This document shows, one piece after another, positions 56,581-64,000 of a stretch of 64,000 bases of DNA. A model generated the notes under the pieces. The model saw nothing but the letters and a program-made list of their open reading frames with translations, did no database searches and was not told where the DNA came from. Numbering within the stretch: the stretch's first letter is position 1; the number at the start of each line of letters is the position of its first letter. The stretch is from Arthrobacter sp. GTDB lineage: Bacteria; Actinomycetota; Actinomycetes; Actinomycetales; Micrococcaceae. The translations under genes were made by a program, and so were the position numbers. The stretch lies in contig JAHFUZ010000002.1 of the NCBI GenBank assembly GCA_023264815.1, positions 62,001-126,000 of the forward strand, in the 5' to 3' direction.

Positions 56581-58593
56581 ATGACGAACCCCCTCCTCAG
56601 CACCGGCGCCCTGCCCTACGGGCTGCCGCCTTTTGCCCAGCTCGCACCCTCGGACTACGCAGAGGCCATCACCGCCGGCCTCGAGGAACATGTGGCGGAA
56701 GTCCAGGCAATCCTGGACAACCCGGCGGGTGCGACGTTCCAGAACACTGCCGTGGCCATGGAGAAGGCGGGCCAACTGCTCCAGCGGGCCACGGCGTCCT
56801 TCTTCACGCTGGTTTCCGCCGACGCCACTGAAGAAATCCGGGAACTGGAGACCGAACTTTCGCCGCGGCTCTCCGCCCACCAGGACGAGGTCTATCTCAA
56901 CCGTGCCCTCTTCGACCGGTTCGCGGCGATTGACACCTCCGCACTTGATCCGGAGTCCGTCCGGCTCGTGGAGGAGTACCTGAGGGAATTCCGCCAGTCC
57001 GGGATCCAGCTCGATGGGTCCGGGCAGGACCGGCTGAAAGGGATCAATGCGGAGCTGTCGAAACTCGGCACCGAGTATGGGCAGCGGGTCAAGGAGGGGA
57101 GAAAGTCGTCGGCCCTGCTTCTGGAGAACGCTGACGAGCTGGCCGGCCTGCCGGCGGACGATGTGGCCAGCGCCGCTGAGGCGGCCCGCGCCGCCGGCCA
57201 CGAGGGGAAATTCCTGCTCACCCTGATCCAGCCCAGCAACCAGCCCGCCATGGCCGCCCTCGAAAACCGGGACGTCCGCCGTCGGCTGTTTGAGGCCTCC
57301 ATTGGCCGGGGCAGCAACGGCGGCAGCTCCGATGTCCTGGAGCTGGTTCGATCGATGGCCGGACTGCGCGCTGAAAAGGCCGCCCTTCTGGGGTTCGCGA
57401 ACTATGCCGAACTCGTGGTGGACCGGCAGACGGCCCCCGACTTTGAAGCTGTCCAGTCCATGCTCAACAGGCTGGCGCCTGCGGCAGTGCGCAACGCTGA
57501 TGCCGAGGCCGCGGCGCTGGCCGGGATTGCCGGGCATCCGCTGGAGGCCTGGGATTGGGCGTTCTACGCAGCGAAGGTGCGCCGGGAGAAATACGCGGTG
57601 GACGAGCAGGCGCTCCGCCCCTACTTCGAACTGGACCGCGTTCTCCGGGACGGCGTCTTCTTCGCCGCTACGTCCCTCTTTGGCATCACGTTCCATGAAC
57701 GCAGCGACCTTGCCGGCTACCACCCCGAGGTGCGGGTCTGGGAGGTCCGGGACCAGGACGGGGCGGAGCGGGGACTGTTCCTGGGCGATTACTACGCCCG
57801 GGGGTCCAAGCGGGGCGGGGCCTGGATGAACTCGCTGCTGGAACAGTCAGCCCTGCTGGGGACCCGGCCCGTGGTGATCAACAACCTGAACATTTCCAAA
57901 CCGCCGGCCGGGGAGCCGACGCTTCTGACGCTGGACGAGCTGCGGACCACCTTCCACGAGTTCGGCCATGCCCTCCACGGGCTGTTCTCCAACGTGACCT
58001 ATCCCCGGTTTTCCGGCACGGCGGTCCCCCGGGACTTTGTGGAATATCCGTCGCAGGTTAACGAAATGTGGGTCCTCTGGCCCGAGGTGCTGGCCAACTA
58101 CGCCCGGCACCACATAACAGGTGAGCCGCTCCCCCAGGACGTGGTGGACAGGCTTCATGATTCCCGGCTCTGGGGCGAGGGCTTCGCCACCACCGAATAC
58201 CTGGGCGCCGCGCTGCTGGACCTGGCCTGGCATGTGCTGGACGAACCCGGAATCCCCGACGACGTACTGGCTTTTGAGGCAAAATCGTTGGCCGCGGCCG
58301 GGGTTGCACATGCCCTGATTCCGCCGCGCTACCGGACCGGATATTTCCAGCACGTCTTCGCCGGCGACGGCTATGCGGCGGGCTACTACTCCTACATCTG
58401 GAGTGAGGTCCTGGACGCTGAAACCGTTGACTGGTTCACCGAGAACGGCGGCCTGAACCGCGCCAACGGGGAAAAGTTCCGGCACGAGCTCCTGTCCCGC
58501 GGCAACAGCCGCGACCCGCTGGACTCGTTCCGTGCCCTTCGCGGACGTGACGCCAGACTCGAGCCCCTCCTCAAGCGCCGCGGTCTTGAATAA
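56581..58593 (+). CDS. M3 family metallopeptidase (oligopeptidase A / Dcp-like)
   Basis: TTFHEFGHALHGLFSNVTYPRFSGTAVPRDFVEYPSQ (HEXXH); ATG at 56581 follows AAAGG (ORF opens at GTG 56578). Confidence 0.95.
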   Translation: MTNPLLSTGALPYGLPPFAQLAPSDYAEAITAGLEEHVAEVQAILDNPAGATFQNTAVAMEKAGQLLQRATASFFTLVSADATEEIRELETELSPRLSAHQDEVYLNRALFDRFAAIDTSALDPESVRLVEEYLREFRQSGIQLDGSGQDRLKGINAELSKLGTEYGQRVKEGRKSSALLLENADELAGLPADDVASAAEAARAAGHEGKFLLTLIQPSNQPAMAALENRDVRRRLFEASIGRGSNGGSSDVLELVRSMAGLRAEKAALLGFANYAELVVDRQTAPDFEAVQSMLNRLAPAAVRNADAEAAALAGIAGHPLEAWDWAFYAAKVRREKYAVDEQALRPYFELDRVLRDGVFFAATSLFGITFHERSDLAGYHPEVRVWEVRDQDGAERGLFLGDYYARGSKRGGAWMNSLLEQSALLGTRPVVINNLNISKPPAGEPTLLTLDELRTTFHEFGHALHGLFSNVTYPRFSGTAVPRDFVEYPSQVNEMWVLWPEVLANYARHHITGEPLPQDVVDRLHDSRLWGEGFATTEYLGAALLDLAWHVLDEPGIPDDVLAFEAKSLAAAGVAHALIPPRYRTGYFQHVFAGDGYAAGYYSYIWSEVLDAETVDWFTENGGLNRANGEKFRHELLSRGNSRDPLDSFRALRGRDARLEPLLKRRGLE

Positions 58594-58599
58594 CCCCTT

Positions 58600-58661
58600 C
58601 ATCGATTGCTGAGAAGGCGTCGTTTTGGGGCCCCAAAAGGACGTTTACGGAGCAATCGATG
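58600..58661. repeat. 62-bp symmetric nested palindrome (REP/PU-like candidate)
   Basis: 31-nt arms CATCGATTGCTGAGAAGGCGTCGTTTTGGGG and, as reverse complement, CATCGATTGCTCCGTAAACGTCCTTTTGGGG; 25/31 identical, centred on GGGG|CCCC. Confidence 0.75.
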
Positions 58662-58668
58662 GGGAAGA

Positions 58669-58713
58669 ACGACGGCGGGTGGCCACCTTCGAAAAGGTAC
58701 CACCCGCCGTCGT
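58669..58713. terminator. Bidirectional terminator between the convergent M3 peptidase and pdxS
   Basis: ACGACGGCGGGTGG..ACCTT-CGAA-AAGGT..CCACCCGCCGTCGT long stem followed by TACTTCTTT. Confidence 0.8.
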
Positions 58714-58729
58714 ACTTCTTTAGGAGCCG

Positions 58730-59656
58730 TTACCAGCCGCGCTCGGCGAGGCGGTGCGGCTGCGGGATCTCGTCCACGTTGATGCCCACCATGGCTTCGC
58801 CCAGCCCGCGGGAGGCCTTGGCGATGACGTCCGGGTCGTCGAAGAAGGTGGTGGCCTTGACTACGGCTGCGGCACGCTGGGCCGGGTTGCCGGACTTGAA
58901 GATGCCGGAGCCCACGAACACGCCGTCGGCGCCGAGCTGCATCATCATGGCGGCGTCGGCCGGGGTGGCGATGCCGCCCGCGGTGAACAGCACCACGGGC
59001 AGCTTGCCGGCGGCGGCAACTTCCTTGACCAGTTCGTACGGGGCCTGCAGTTCCTTGGCCGCGACGTACAGCTCATCCTCGGGCAGGGCCGCGAGCTTGG
59101 CGATCTCGGCGCGGATCTGGCGCATGTGGCCGGTGGCGTTGGAAACGTCGCCGGTGCCGGCCTCACCCTTGGAGCGGATCATGGCCGCGCCCTCGTTGAT
59201 GCGGCGCAGCGCCTCACCGAGGTTGGTGGCGCCACAGACGAAGGGAACCTTGAAGTTCCACTTGTCAATGTGGTGGAGGTAGTCGGCCGGGGTGAGGACC
59301 TCGGACTCGTCGATGTAGTCCACGCCGAGGGACTGCAGAACCTGGGCCTCAACGAAGTGCCCGATCCGGGCCTTGGCCATGACGGGAACTGAGACGGCGT
59401 CAATGATCTTGTCGATCATGTCCGGGTCCGACATGCGTGACACGCCGCCCTGGGCACGGATATCGGCCGGAACGCGTTCCAGCGCCATCACTGCAACGGC
59501 ACCGGCATCTTCGGCGATGCGGGCCTGTTCGACGTTGACGACGTCCATGATGACGCCGCCTTTGAGCATCTCAGCCATGCCGCGCTTGACGCGGTTGCTG
59601 CCCGTGACGCTGTTCGCGGACGAACCGGCTTCGCTGCTTACATCAGGTGTAGACAC
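58730..59656 (-). CDS. pdxS: Pyridoxal 5'-phosphate synthase lyase subunit PdxS
   Basis: [57 protein letters not shown] start at 59656 (VSTPDVSS). Confidence 0.98.
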   Translation of the reverse strand: MSTPDVSSEAGSSANSVTGSNRVKRGMAEMLKGGVIMDVVNVEQARIAEDAGAVAVMALERVPADIRAQGGVSRMSDPDMIDKIIDAVSVPVMAKARIGHFVEAQVLQSLGVDYIDESEVLTPADYLHHIDKWNFKVPFVCGATNLGEALRRINEGAAMIRSKGEAGTGDVSNATGHMRQIRAEIAKLAALPEDELYVAAKELQAPYELVKEVAAAGKLPVVLFTAGGIATPADAAMMMQLGADGVFVGSGIFKSGNPAQRAAAVVKATTFFDDPDVIAKASRGLGEAMVGINVDEIPQPHRLAERGW

Positions 59657-59797
59657 AAAAACCCCTATGGGTAGATAGATGATCTTCGCCGGGCGTGAGG
59701 GCGGCAAGAAGCCGAAAGTACACGCACCGGGTTGCCGGATCCCTTGACCGGGCAGTCACAATACTAGTCCCCCGGCAGGCGGCGGGCTTAATCAGGC

Positions 59798-60421
59798 TTA
59801 ATCCGGGGCCGCGGTTGCTTCCAATGCCTGGCGGCGGACGGCCGCGATCCGCTGGATAACGGTGATCAGGCTCGCCAAGGCCAGCAGCCCAAGCGTCACC
59901 AGCAGCACCACCGGCGGCAGGCCCAGGCCCGTGAATCCGGTGACCACCAGCACCGAAACCAGCCGTTCGGCGCGTTCGGCAATGCCCACATTCGCTGTGA
60001 AGCCGAGCGATTCGGCTTTGGCCCGGGCGTAGGAGACCACCATGCCCAGCACCAGGCAGAGCATGGCTGCGACGGCGATCGCATAGTCGGATCCGCCGGT
60101 GAAGAACCAGATGGCCAGGCCCGCAAACAGGGCTCCGTCCGCGATCCTGTCCAGGGTGGAGTCCAGGAAGTTCCCCCAGCGGCCGCCGGTGTCCCGCATC
60201 CTGGCCATGATGCCGTCCAGTACGTCGGAGAAGATAAAGGCCGTGATAAACAGTGTTCCCCACCACAGCTGCCCGAGGGGGTAGAAGACCAGGGCGCCAA
60301 CCACCACACCCAGCGTTCCCACCACCGTCACGGCGTCGGGTGAGACACCGATCTTCAGGAGCCAGCGGGCAAAAGGGGTAAACAGTGCGGTGAAGAACCC
60401 GCGTGCGTGCCTATTCAGCAT
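59798..60421 (-). CDS. pgsA: CDP-alcohol phosphatidyltransferase (phosphatidylinositol-phosphate synthase type)
   Basis: FSDVLDGIMARMRDTGGRWGNFLDSTLDRIADGALF matches the DG..AR...G..D...D CDP-alcohol motif; start at MLNRHARGFF. Confidence 0.93.
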   Translation of the reverse strand: MLNRHARGFFTALFTPFARWLLKIGVSPDAVTVVGTLGVVVGALVFYPLGQLWWGTLFITAFIFSDVLDGIMARMRDTGGRWGNFLDSTLDRIADGALFAGLAIWFFTGGSDYAIAVAAMLCLVLGMVVSYARAKAESLGFTANVGIAERAERLVSVLVVTGFTGLGLPPVVLLVTLGLLALASLITVIQRIAAVRRQALEATAAPD

Positions 60422-60998
60422 CCGTCTCCCCGGGCCAGGCCTCGGCAACCAGCTGGCGGACCTCGTCGAGGGTCTGCGTGATTGCCTTGGTCTGGGCGAT
60501 GATCGGGAAGAAGTTTCCGTCACCGCCCCACCGCGGAACGATGTGCTGGTGCAGGTGCGCCGCGATCCCGGCGCCGCCCACCACACCCTGGTTCATGCCG
60601 AGGTTGAAGCCGCCCGGGTTGGAGACCTTGCGCAGGACCCGCATGGCCGTCTGCGTGATCTCGGCAAACTCCGCAGTCTCCTCCAGAGTGAGGTCGGTGT
60701 AGTCCGGGACGTGCCGGTAGGGGCAGACCAGGAGGTGGCCGGGGTTATACGGAAACAGGTTGAGTACCACGTAGCAGGTCTTCCCGCGGTGGACGATGAG
60801 GGCTTCTTCGTCAGTCCGGGCCGGGCCCACGCAGAACGGGCAGTCGTTCTCGTTCTTGAACTGGTGCTGGCCCCCCTTGATGTAGGCCATCCGGTGCGGA
60901 GTCCACAGGCGCTGGAACGCGTCGGGTACGCCGGCGAGATCAAAGTCATCGGTCACGCCGGCATCCCCTGGATATCCTGCGCCTGTGTTCTCCTGCAC
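60411..60998 (-). CDS. HIT domain-containing protein
   Basis: 195 aa; YNPGHLLVCPYRHVPDYTDLT...GAGIAAHLHQHIVPRWGGD (HxHxH). Confidence 0.95.
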   Translation of the reverse strand: MQENTGAGYPGDAGVTDDFDLAGVPDAFQRLWTPHRMAYIKGGQHQFKNENDCPFCVGPARTDEEALIVHRGKTCYVVLNLFPYNPGHLLVCPYRHVPDYTDLTLEETAEFAEITQTAMRVLRKVSNPGGFNLGMNQGVVGGAGIAAHLHQHIVPRWGGDGNFFPIIAQTKAITQTLDEVRQLVAEAWPGETDAE

Positions 60999-61018
60999 GT
61001 TATGCTGTTCCGTTTCCG

Positions 61019-63028
61019 CTAGCTGGTCCGGTTACGGACGGCTTCCGTGATCCGCTTGACCGCTTCGGCCACGGGCACGCCGTTGTCCTGGCTGCCGTCG
61101 CGGAACCGGAAGGACACCGCGCCGGCCTCGGCGTCATCGCCGCCGGCGATCAGGACAAACGGGATCTTGTCCTTACTGGCGGTGCGGATCTTCTTCGGGA
61201 ACCTGTCCGAGGACGTATCCACCTCGGCACGGATGCCCGCCGCCTTGAGCTGGTCAACGACGTTGAACATGTACTCGTTGAACGTTTCGGCCACCGGAAT
61301 ACCCACCACCTGGACCGGGGAAAGCCACGCCGGGAACGCGCCTGCGTAGTGCTCGGTGAGTACGCCCATGAATCGCTCGATGGAACCGAAGAGCGCGCGG
61401 TGGATCATGACCGGCCGCTGGCGGGTGCCGTCGGCGGCCTGGAATTCCAGTTCGAAGCGTTCGGGAAGGTTGAAGTCCAGCTGGATGGTGGACATCTGCC
61501 AGGTACGGCCGAGGGCGTCCTTGGCCTGGACCGAAATCTTCGGGCCATAGAAGGCGGCCCCGCCCGGATCCGCAACCAGTTCCAGGCCGGATTCCTCGGC
61601 CACTTCGGCGAGGGTCCGGGTGGCTTCTTCCCAGGCTGCGTCCTCGCCGACGTACTTCTCCGGGTCCTTGGTGGACAGCTCCAGGTAGAAGTCGTTCAGG
61701 CCGTAGTCCTTGAGCAGGTCGAGCACGAAGGTCAGGGTCTTGGTGAGCTCGTCCTTCATCTGCTCGCGGGTGCAGTAGATGTGGGCGTCGTCCTGTGTCA
61801 TGCCGCGGACACGGGTCAGGCCGTGCACCACGCCGGACTTTTCGTACCGGTAGACGGACCCGAATTCGAAGAGCCGCAGTGGCAGTTCACGGTAGGACCG
61901 TCCGCGTGAGCGGAAGATCAGGTTGTGCATGGGGCAGTTCATCGGCTTCAGGTAGTAGTCCTGGCCGGGCTTGCGGACCGTTCCGTCCTCGTTGAGTTCG
62001 GCGTCCACGTGCATGGCCGGGAACATGCCCTCCTTGTACCAGTCAAGGTGGCCGGAGACTTCGTACAAGTGGCCCTTGGTGATGTGCGGGGTGTACACGA
62101 ATTCGTACCCGGCATCAACGTGGCGCTGCCGCGAGTAGTCCTCCATCTCCTTGCGGATGATGCCGCCCTTGGGGTGGAACACCGGCAGCCCGGAGCCCAG
62201 TTCGTCGGGGAAGGAGAAGAGGTCAAGTTCGACGCCGAGCTTACGGTGGTCGCGCCGCTCAGCTTCAGCGATCCGCTCCTGGTAGGCCTTCAGTGCGTCC
62301 TTGGTGGGCCAGGCGGTGCCATAGATGCGCTGCAGCTGCTGGTTTTTCTGGTTGCCCAGCCAGTACGCGGAGGACGAGCGGGTGAGGGCGAACGCGTTGG
62401 AGATCAGCTTGGTGTTGGGCAGGTGCGGGCCGCGGCAGAGATCGCACCAGACGGTGGTCCCTTCCTTCCGCTCCACGTTGTCGTAGATGGTGATCTCGCC
62501 GGCACCCACTTCGACGTTGACGCCTTCGCCTGCTTCAGCGGCCTCGTTCTTCTTGCCCAGCAGTTCAAGCTTGTAGGGCTCGTTCTTCATGGCTTCGCGG
62601 GCTTCGTCCTCGCTGACCACACGTCGGACGAACTTCTGGTTCTGGTTGATGATCTTGAGCATCATCTTCTCGAGGGTCTTGAGGTCCTCGGGGGTGAACG
62701 GCTCGGCGACGTCGAAGTCGAAGTAGAAGCCATCGGTGATGTAAGGGCCGATGCCAAGCTTGGCATCCGGGCGGAGCTGCTGCACGGCCTGGGCCATGAC
62801 GTGGGCGGTGGAGTGGCGGAGCACGTTCAGGCCGTCCACGGAATCCATGGTGACGCCCTCGATCTCGGCGCCCTCCGGCAGCTCCTGGTCCAGGTCCTTC
62901 AGCTCGCCGTTGACGCGGGCCACAACGACGTCACGGCGCTCAAAGAAGAGTTCCGCACCGGTTGTCCCGGTAGTCACCTTGGTCTCTTCGCCATCGACGA
63001 TGAGGGTGATCTGCTGGGCATCTGACAC
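61019..63028 (-). CDS. thrS: Threonyl-tRNA synthetase
   Basis: 669 aa; TGS domain, [30 protein letters not shown]-like motif 2 region, [13 protein letters not shown]. Confidence 0.98.
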   Translation of the reverse strand: MSDAQQITLIVDGEETKVTTGTTGAELFFERRDVVVARVNGELKDLDQELPEGAEIEGVTMDSVDGLNVLRHSTAHVMAQAVQQLRPDAKLGIGPYITDGFYFDFDVAEPFTPEDLKTLEKMMLKIINQNQKFVRRVVSEDEAREAMKNEPYKLELLGKKNEAAEAGEGVNVEVGAGEITIYDNVERKEGTTVWCDLCRGPHLPNTKLISNAFALTRSSSAYWLGNQKNQQLQRIYGTAWPTKDALKAYQERIAEAERRDHRKLGVELDLFSFPDELGSGLPVFHPKGGIIRKEMEDYSRQRHVDAGYEFVYTPHITKGHLYEVSGHLDWYKEGMFPAMHVDAELNEDGTVRKPGQDYYLKPMNCPMHNLIFRSRGRSYRELPLRLFEFGSVYRYEKSGVVHGLTRVRGMTQDDAHIYCTREQMKDELTKTLTFVLDLLKDYGLNDFYLELSTKDPEKYVGEDAAWEEATRTLAEVAEESGLELVADPGGAAFYGPKISVQAKDALGRTWQMSTIQLDFNLPERFELEFQAADGTRQRPVMIHRALFGSIERFMGVLTEHYAGAFPAWLSPVQVVGIPVAETFNEYMFNVVDQLKAAGIRAEVDTSSDRFPKKIRTASKDKIPFVLIAGGDDAEAGAVSFRFRDGSQDNGVPVAEAVKRITEAVRNRTS

Positions 63029-63174
63029 GGGTGTCTCCTATTCAAAGTTTTAGGCTTCATAGCTTGCGGCGTACGGGGACCACAGCCAGCCATCGTCAAT
63101 GCTATCGGTTTCACCAGAGGCCGACCAACGGGGCCCGCGGGCCCGGCGGACCGGTGCGCGAGCCACGATAAGGC

Positions 63175-64000
63175 CTAACCGCCCATTCCGGTGATGGCCA
63201 GGCTTCTGCTGATTCCGTCCAGGGGATGCGGCACGTCGGTTATTTCCACCCGGCTTTCCGGGAACGGCAGCGTTTCCACCCGGCTCAGGTCCCAGGCCAT
63301 GCTGGCACTGAGGCTGATCCCCCGCGGACCCGTCCGGCGCGTTGTGCCGCGGATGAGAAGAAGCCTGGTGCCGAACAGGAGCAGCCCGGCCTGCTCCTGG
63401 GCTTCATGGAAGAACACGGAGTCGATGCAGCCGGTGCCGTCGTCAATGCTGATGAACACCACACGGCGCCCTCCCCTCATGGGCGGGGTTTGGGTGGCGA
63501 TGCGGACTCCGGCCACCAGGACCTCGGTACCGTTGCGCAGACCCAACAGCTTGTCCGCCGTGATGACGCCCAGCCTGTCCAGCATGGGACGGTGGCTGTC
63601 CATCAGGTGCCCGCTGACATCAAGGGCCATCAGGTCAAGCTCCGCCCTGACGTTCTCCACCAGGGTGGGTGCAGGCAGGCCCGGTTTGACGTTCCGAAGT
63701 TCCACATCGCCCAGGGGCAGGGACAGCTGGCCTTCCATCACGTCAGCCGCTTTCCTCGTATTGCCAGTGGCCTGGAGCTTCTGCAGGTGCTGCACCAGGT
63801 CCGCCCGGTTGGCACCGCCGCCGGCTTCCCGGTGCAGGGAATCAAAGGCGCCGAGTTGGGCGAGCCGTTTGATGCTTGGCTTGGTCAGCCTGGACCGGGC
63901 CCGAAGATCGGCCAGGGAGTCGTAGGGCTGGCCGGCAACAATACGCTTGAGTTCGGCCCCGGAGAGCCCATAAATACCGTTGAGGCTCAGCCTGATGCCG
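63175..64000 (-). CDS. dnaE2: Error-prone DNA polymerase III alpha (DnaE2-like), C-terminal part; 5' end beyond window
   Basis: Frame remains open to 64000 (GIRLSLNGIYGLSGAELKRIVAG...SIKRLAQLGAFDSLHREAGG) into an OB-fold GVRIATQTPPMRGGRRVVFISIDDGTGCIDSVFF. Confidence 0.85.
   Translation of the reverse strand, partial: GIRLSLNGIYGLSGAELKRIVAGQPYDSLADLRARSRLTKPSIKRLAQLGAFDSLHREAGGGANRADLVQHLQKLQATGNTRKAADVMEGQLSLPLGDVELRNVKPGLPAPTLVENVRAELDLMALDVSGHLMDSHRPMLDRLGVITADKLLGLRNGTEVLVAGVRIATQTPPMRGGRRVVFISIDDGTGCIDSVFFHEAQEQAGLLLFGTRLLLIRGTTRRTGPRGISLSASMAWDLSRVETLPFPESRVEITDVPHPLDGISRSLAITGMGG

Noticed and set aside
56242-57723. 493-aa minus-strand ORF opposite the M3 peptidase and overlapping the capA homologue
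   Set aside because: Antisense shadow; Gly/Arg/Pro-rich with no domain, conflicts with two real genes.
63132-63145. 14-bp GC palindrome GGGCCCGCGGGCCC between thrS and the DnaE-like gene
   Set aside because: Short, all G/C and without flanking structure; plausible by composition alone.

Overview
The window is high-GC actinobacterial chromosome. Protein sequences and gene order look like Micrococcaceae (Arthrobacter/Pseudarthrobacter type), inferred from recognition only. It is gene-dense and mostly core. The minus-strand blocks are: (1) pyrR-pyrB-pyrC-orf-carA-carB-pyrF-mihF-gmk-rpoZ-coaBC-metK-priA; (2) rpsD-DUF948-like-small orf-alaS-ruvX-mltG-aroE-aroC-aroK-aroB-TPR orf-efp-nusB; (3) rel, secD/secF/yajC, ruvABC, yebC, pdxT; (4) thrS-HIT-pgsA-pdxS and the C-terminal part of an error-prone DnaE. 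Plus-strand genes include prsW, an acVLRF1-type release-factor/peptidyl-tRNA hydrolase homologue, a large Asp-box-like lipoprotein, an APC permease, a peptidyl-prolyl isomerase, a DUF349 protein, an AbiEi-like protein, murT-gatD and an M3 peptidase. I saw no rRNA, tRNA, CRISPR array, transposase or prophage. I did not find a convincing new multi-gene system. The best leads are: a symmetric 62-bp nested palindrome at 58600-58661; an orphan AbiEi-like ORF running 120 bp antisense into rel; a MurT with no Cys4 zinc ribbon paired with a GatD carrying a variant nucleophile motif; a His/Tyr/Asp-rich cytoplasmic extension on MltG; the acVLRF1 homologue; a stem-loop with a perfect DnaA box at its tip; and an uncharacterised beta-propeller-like lipoprotein.
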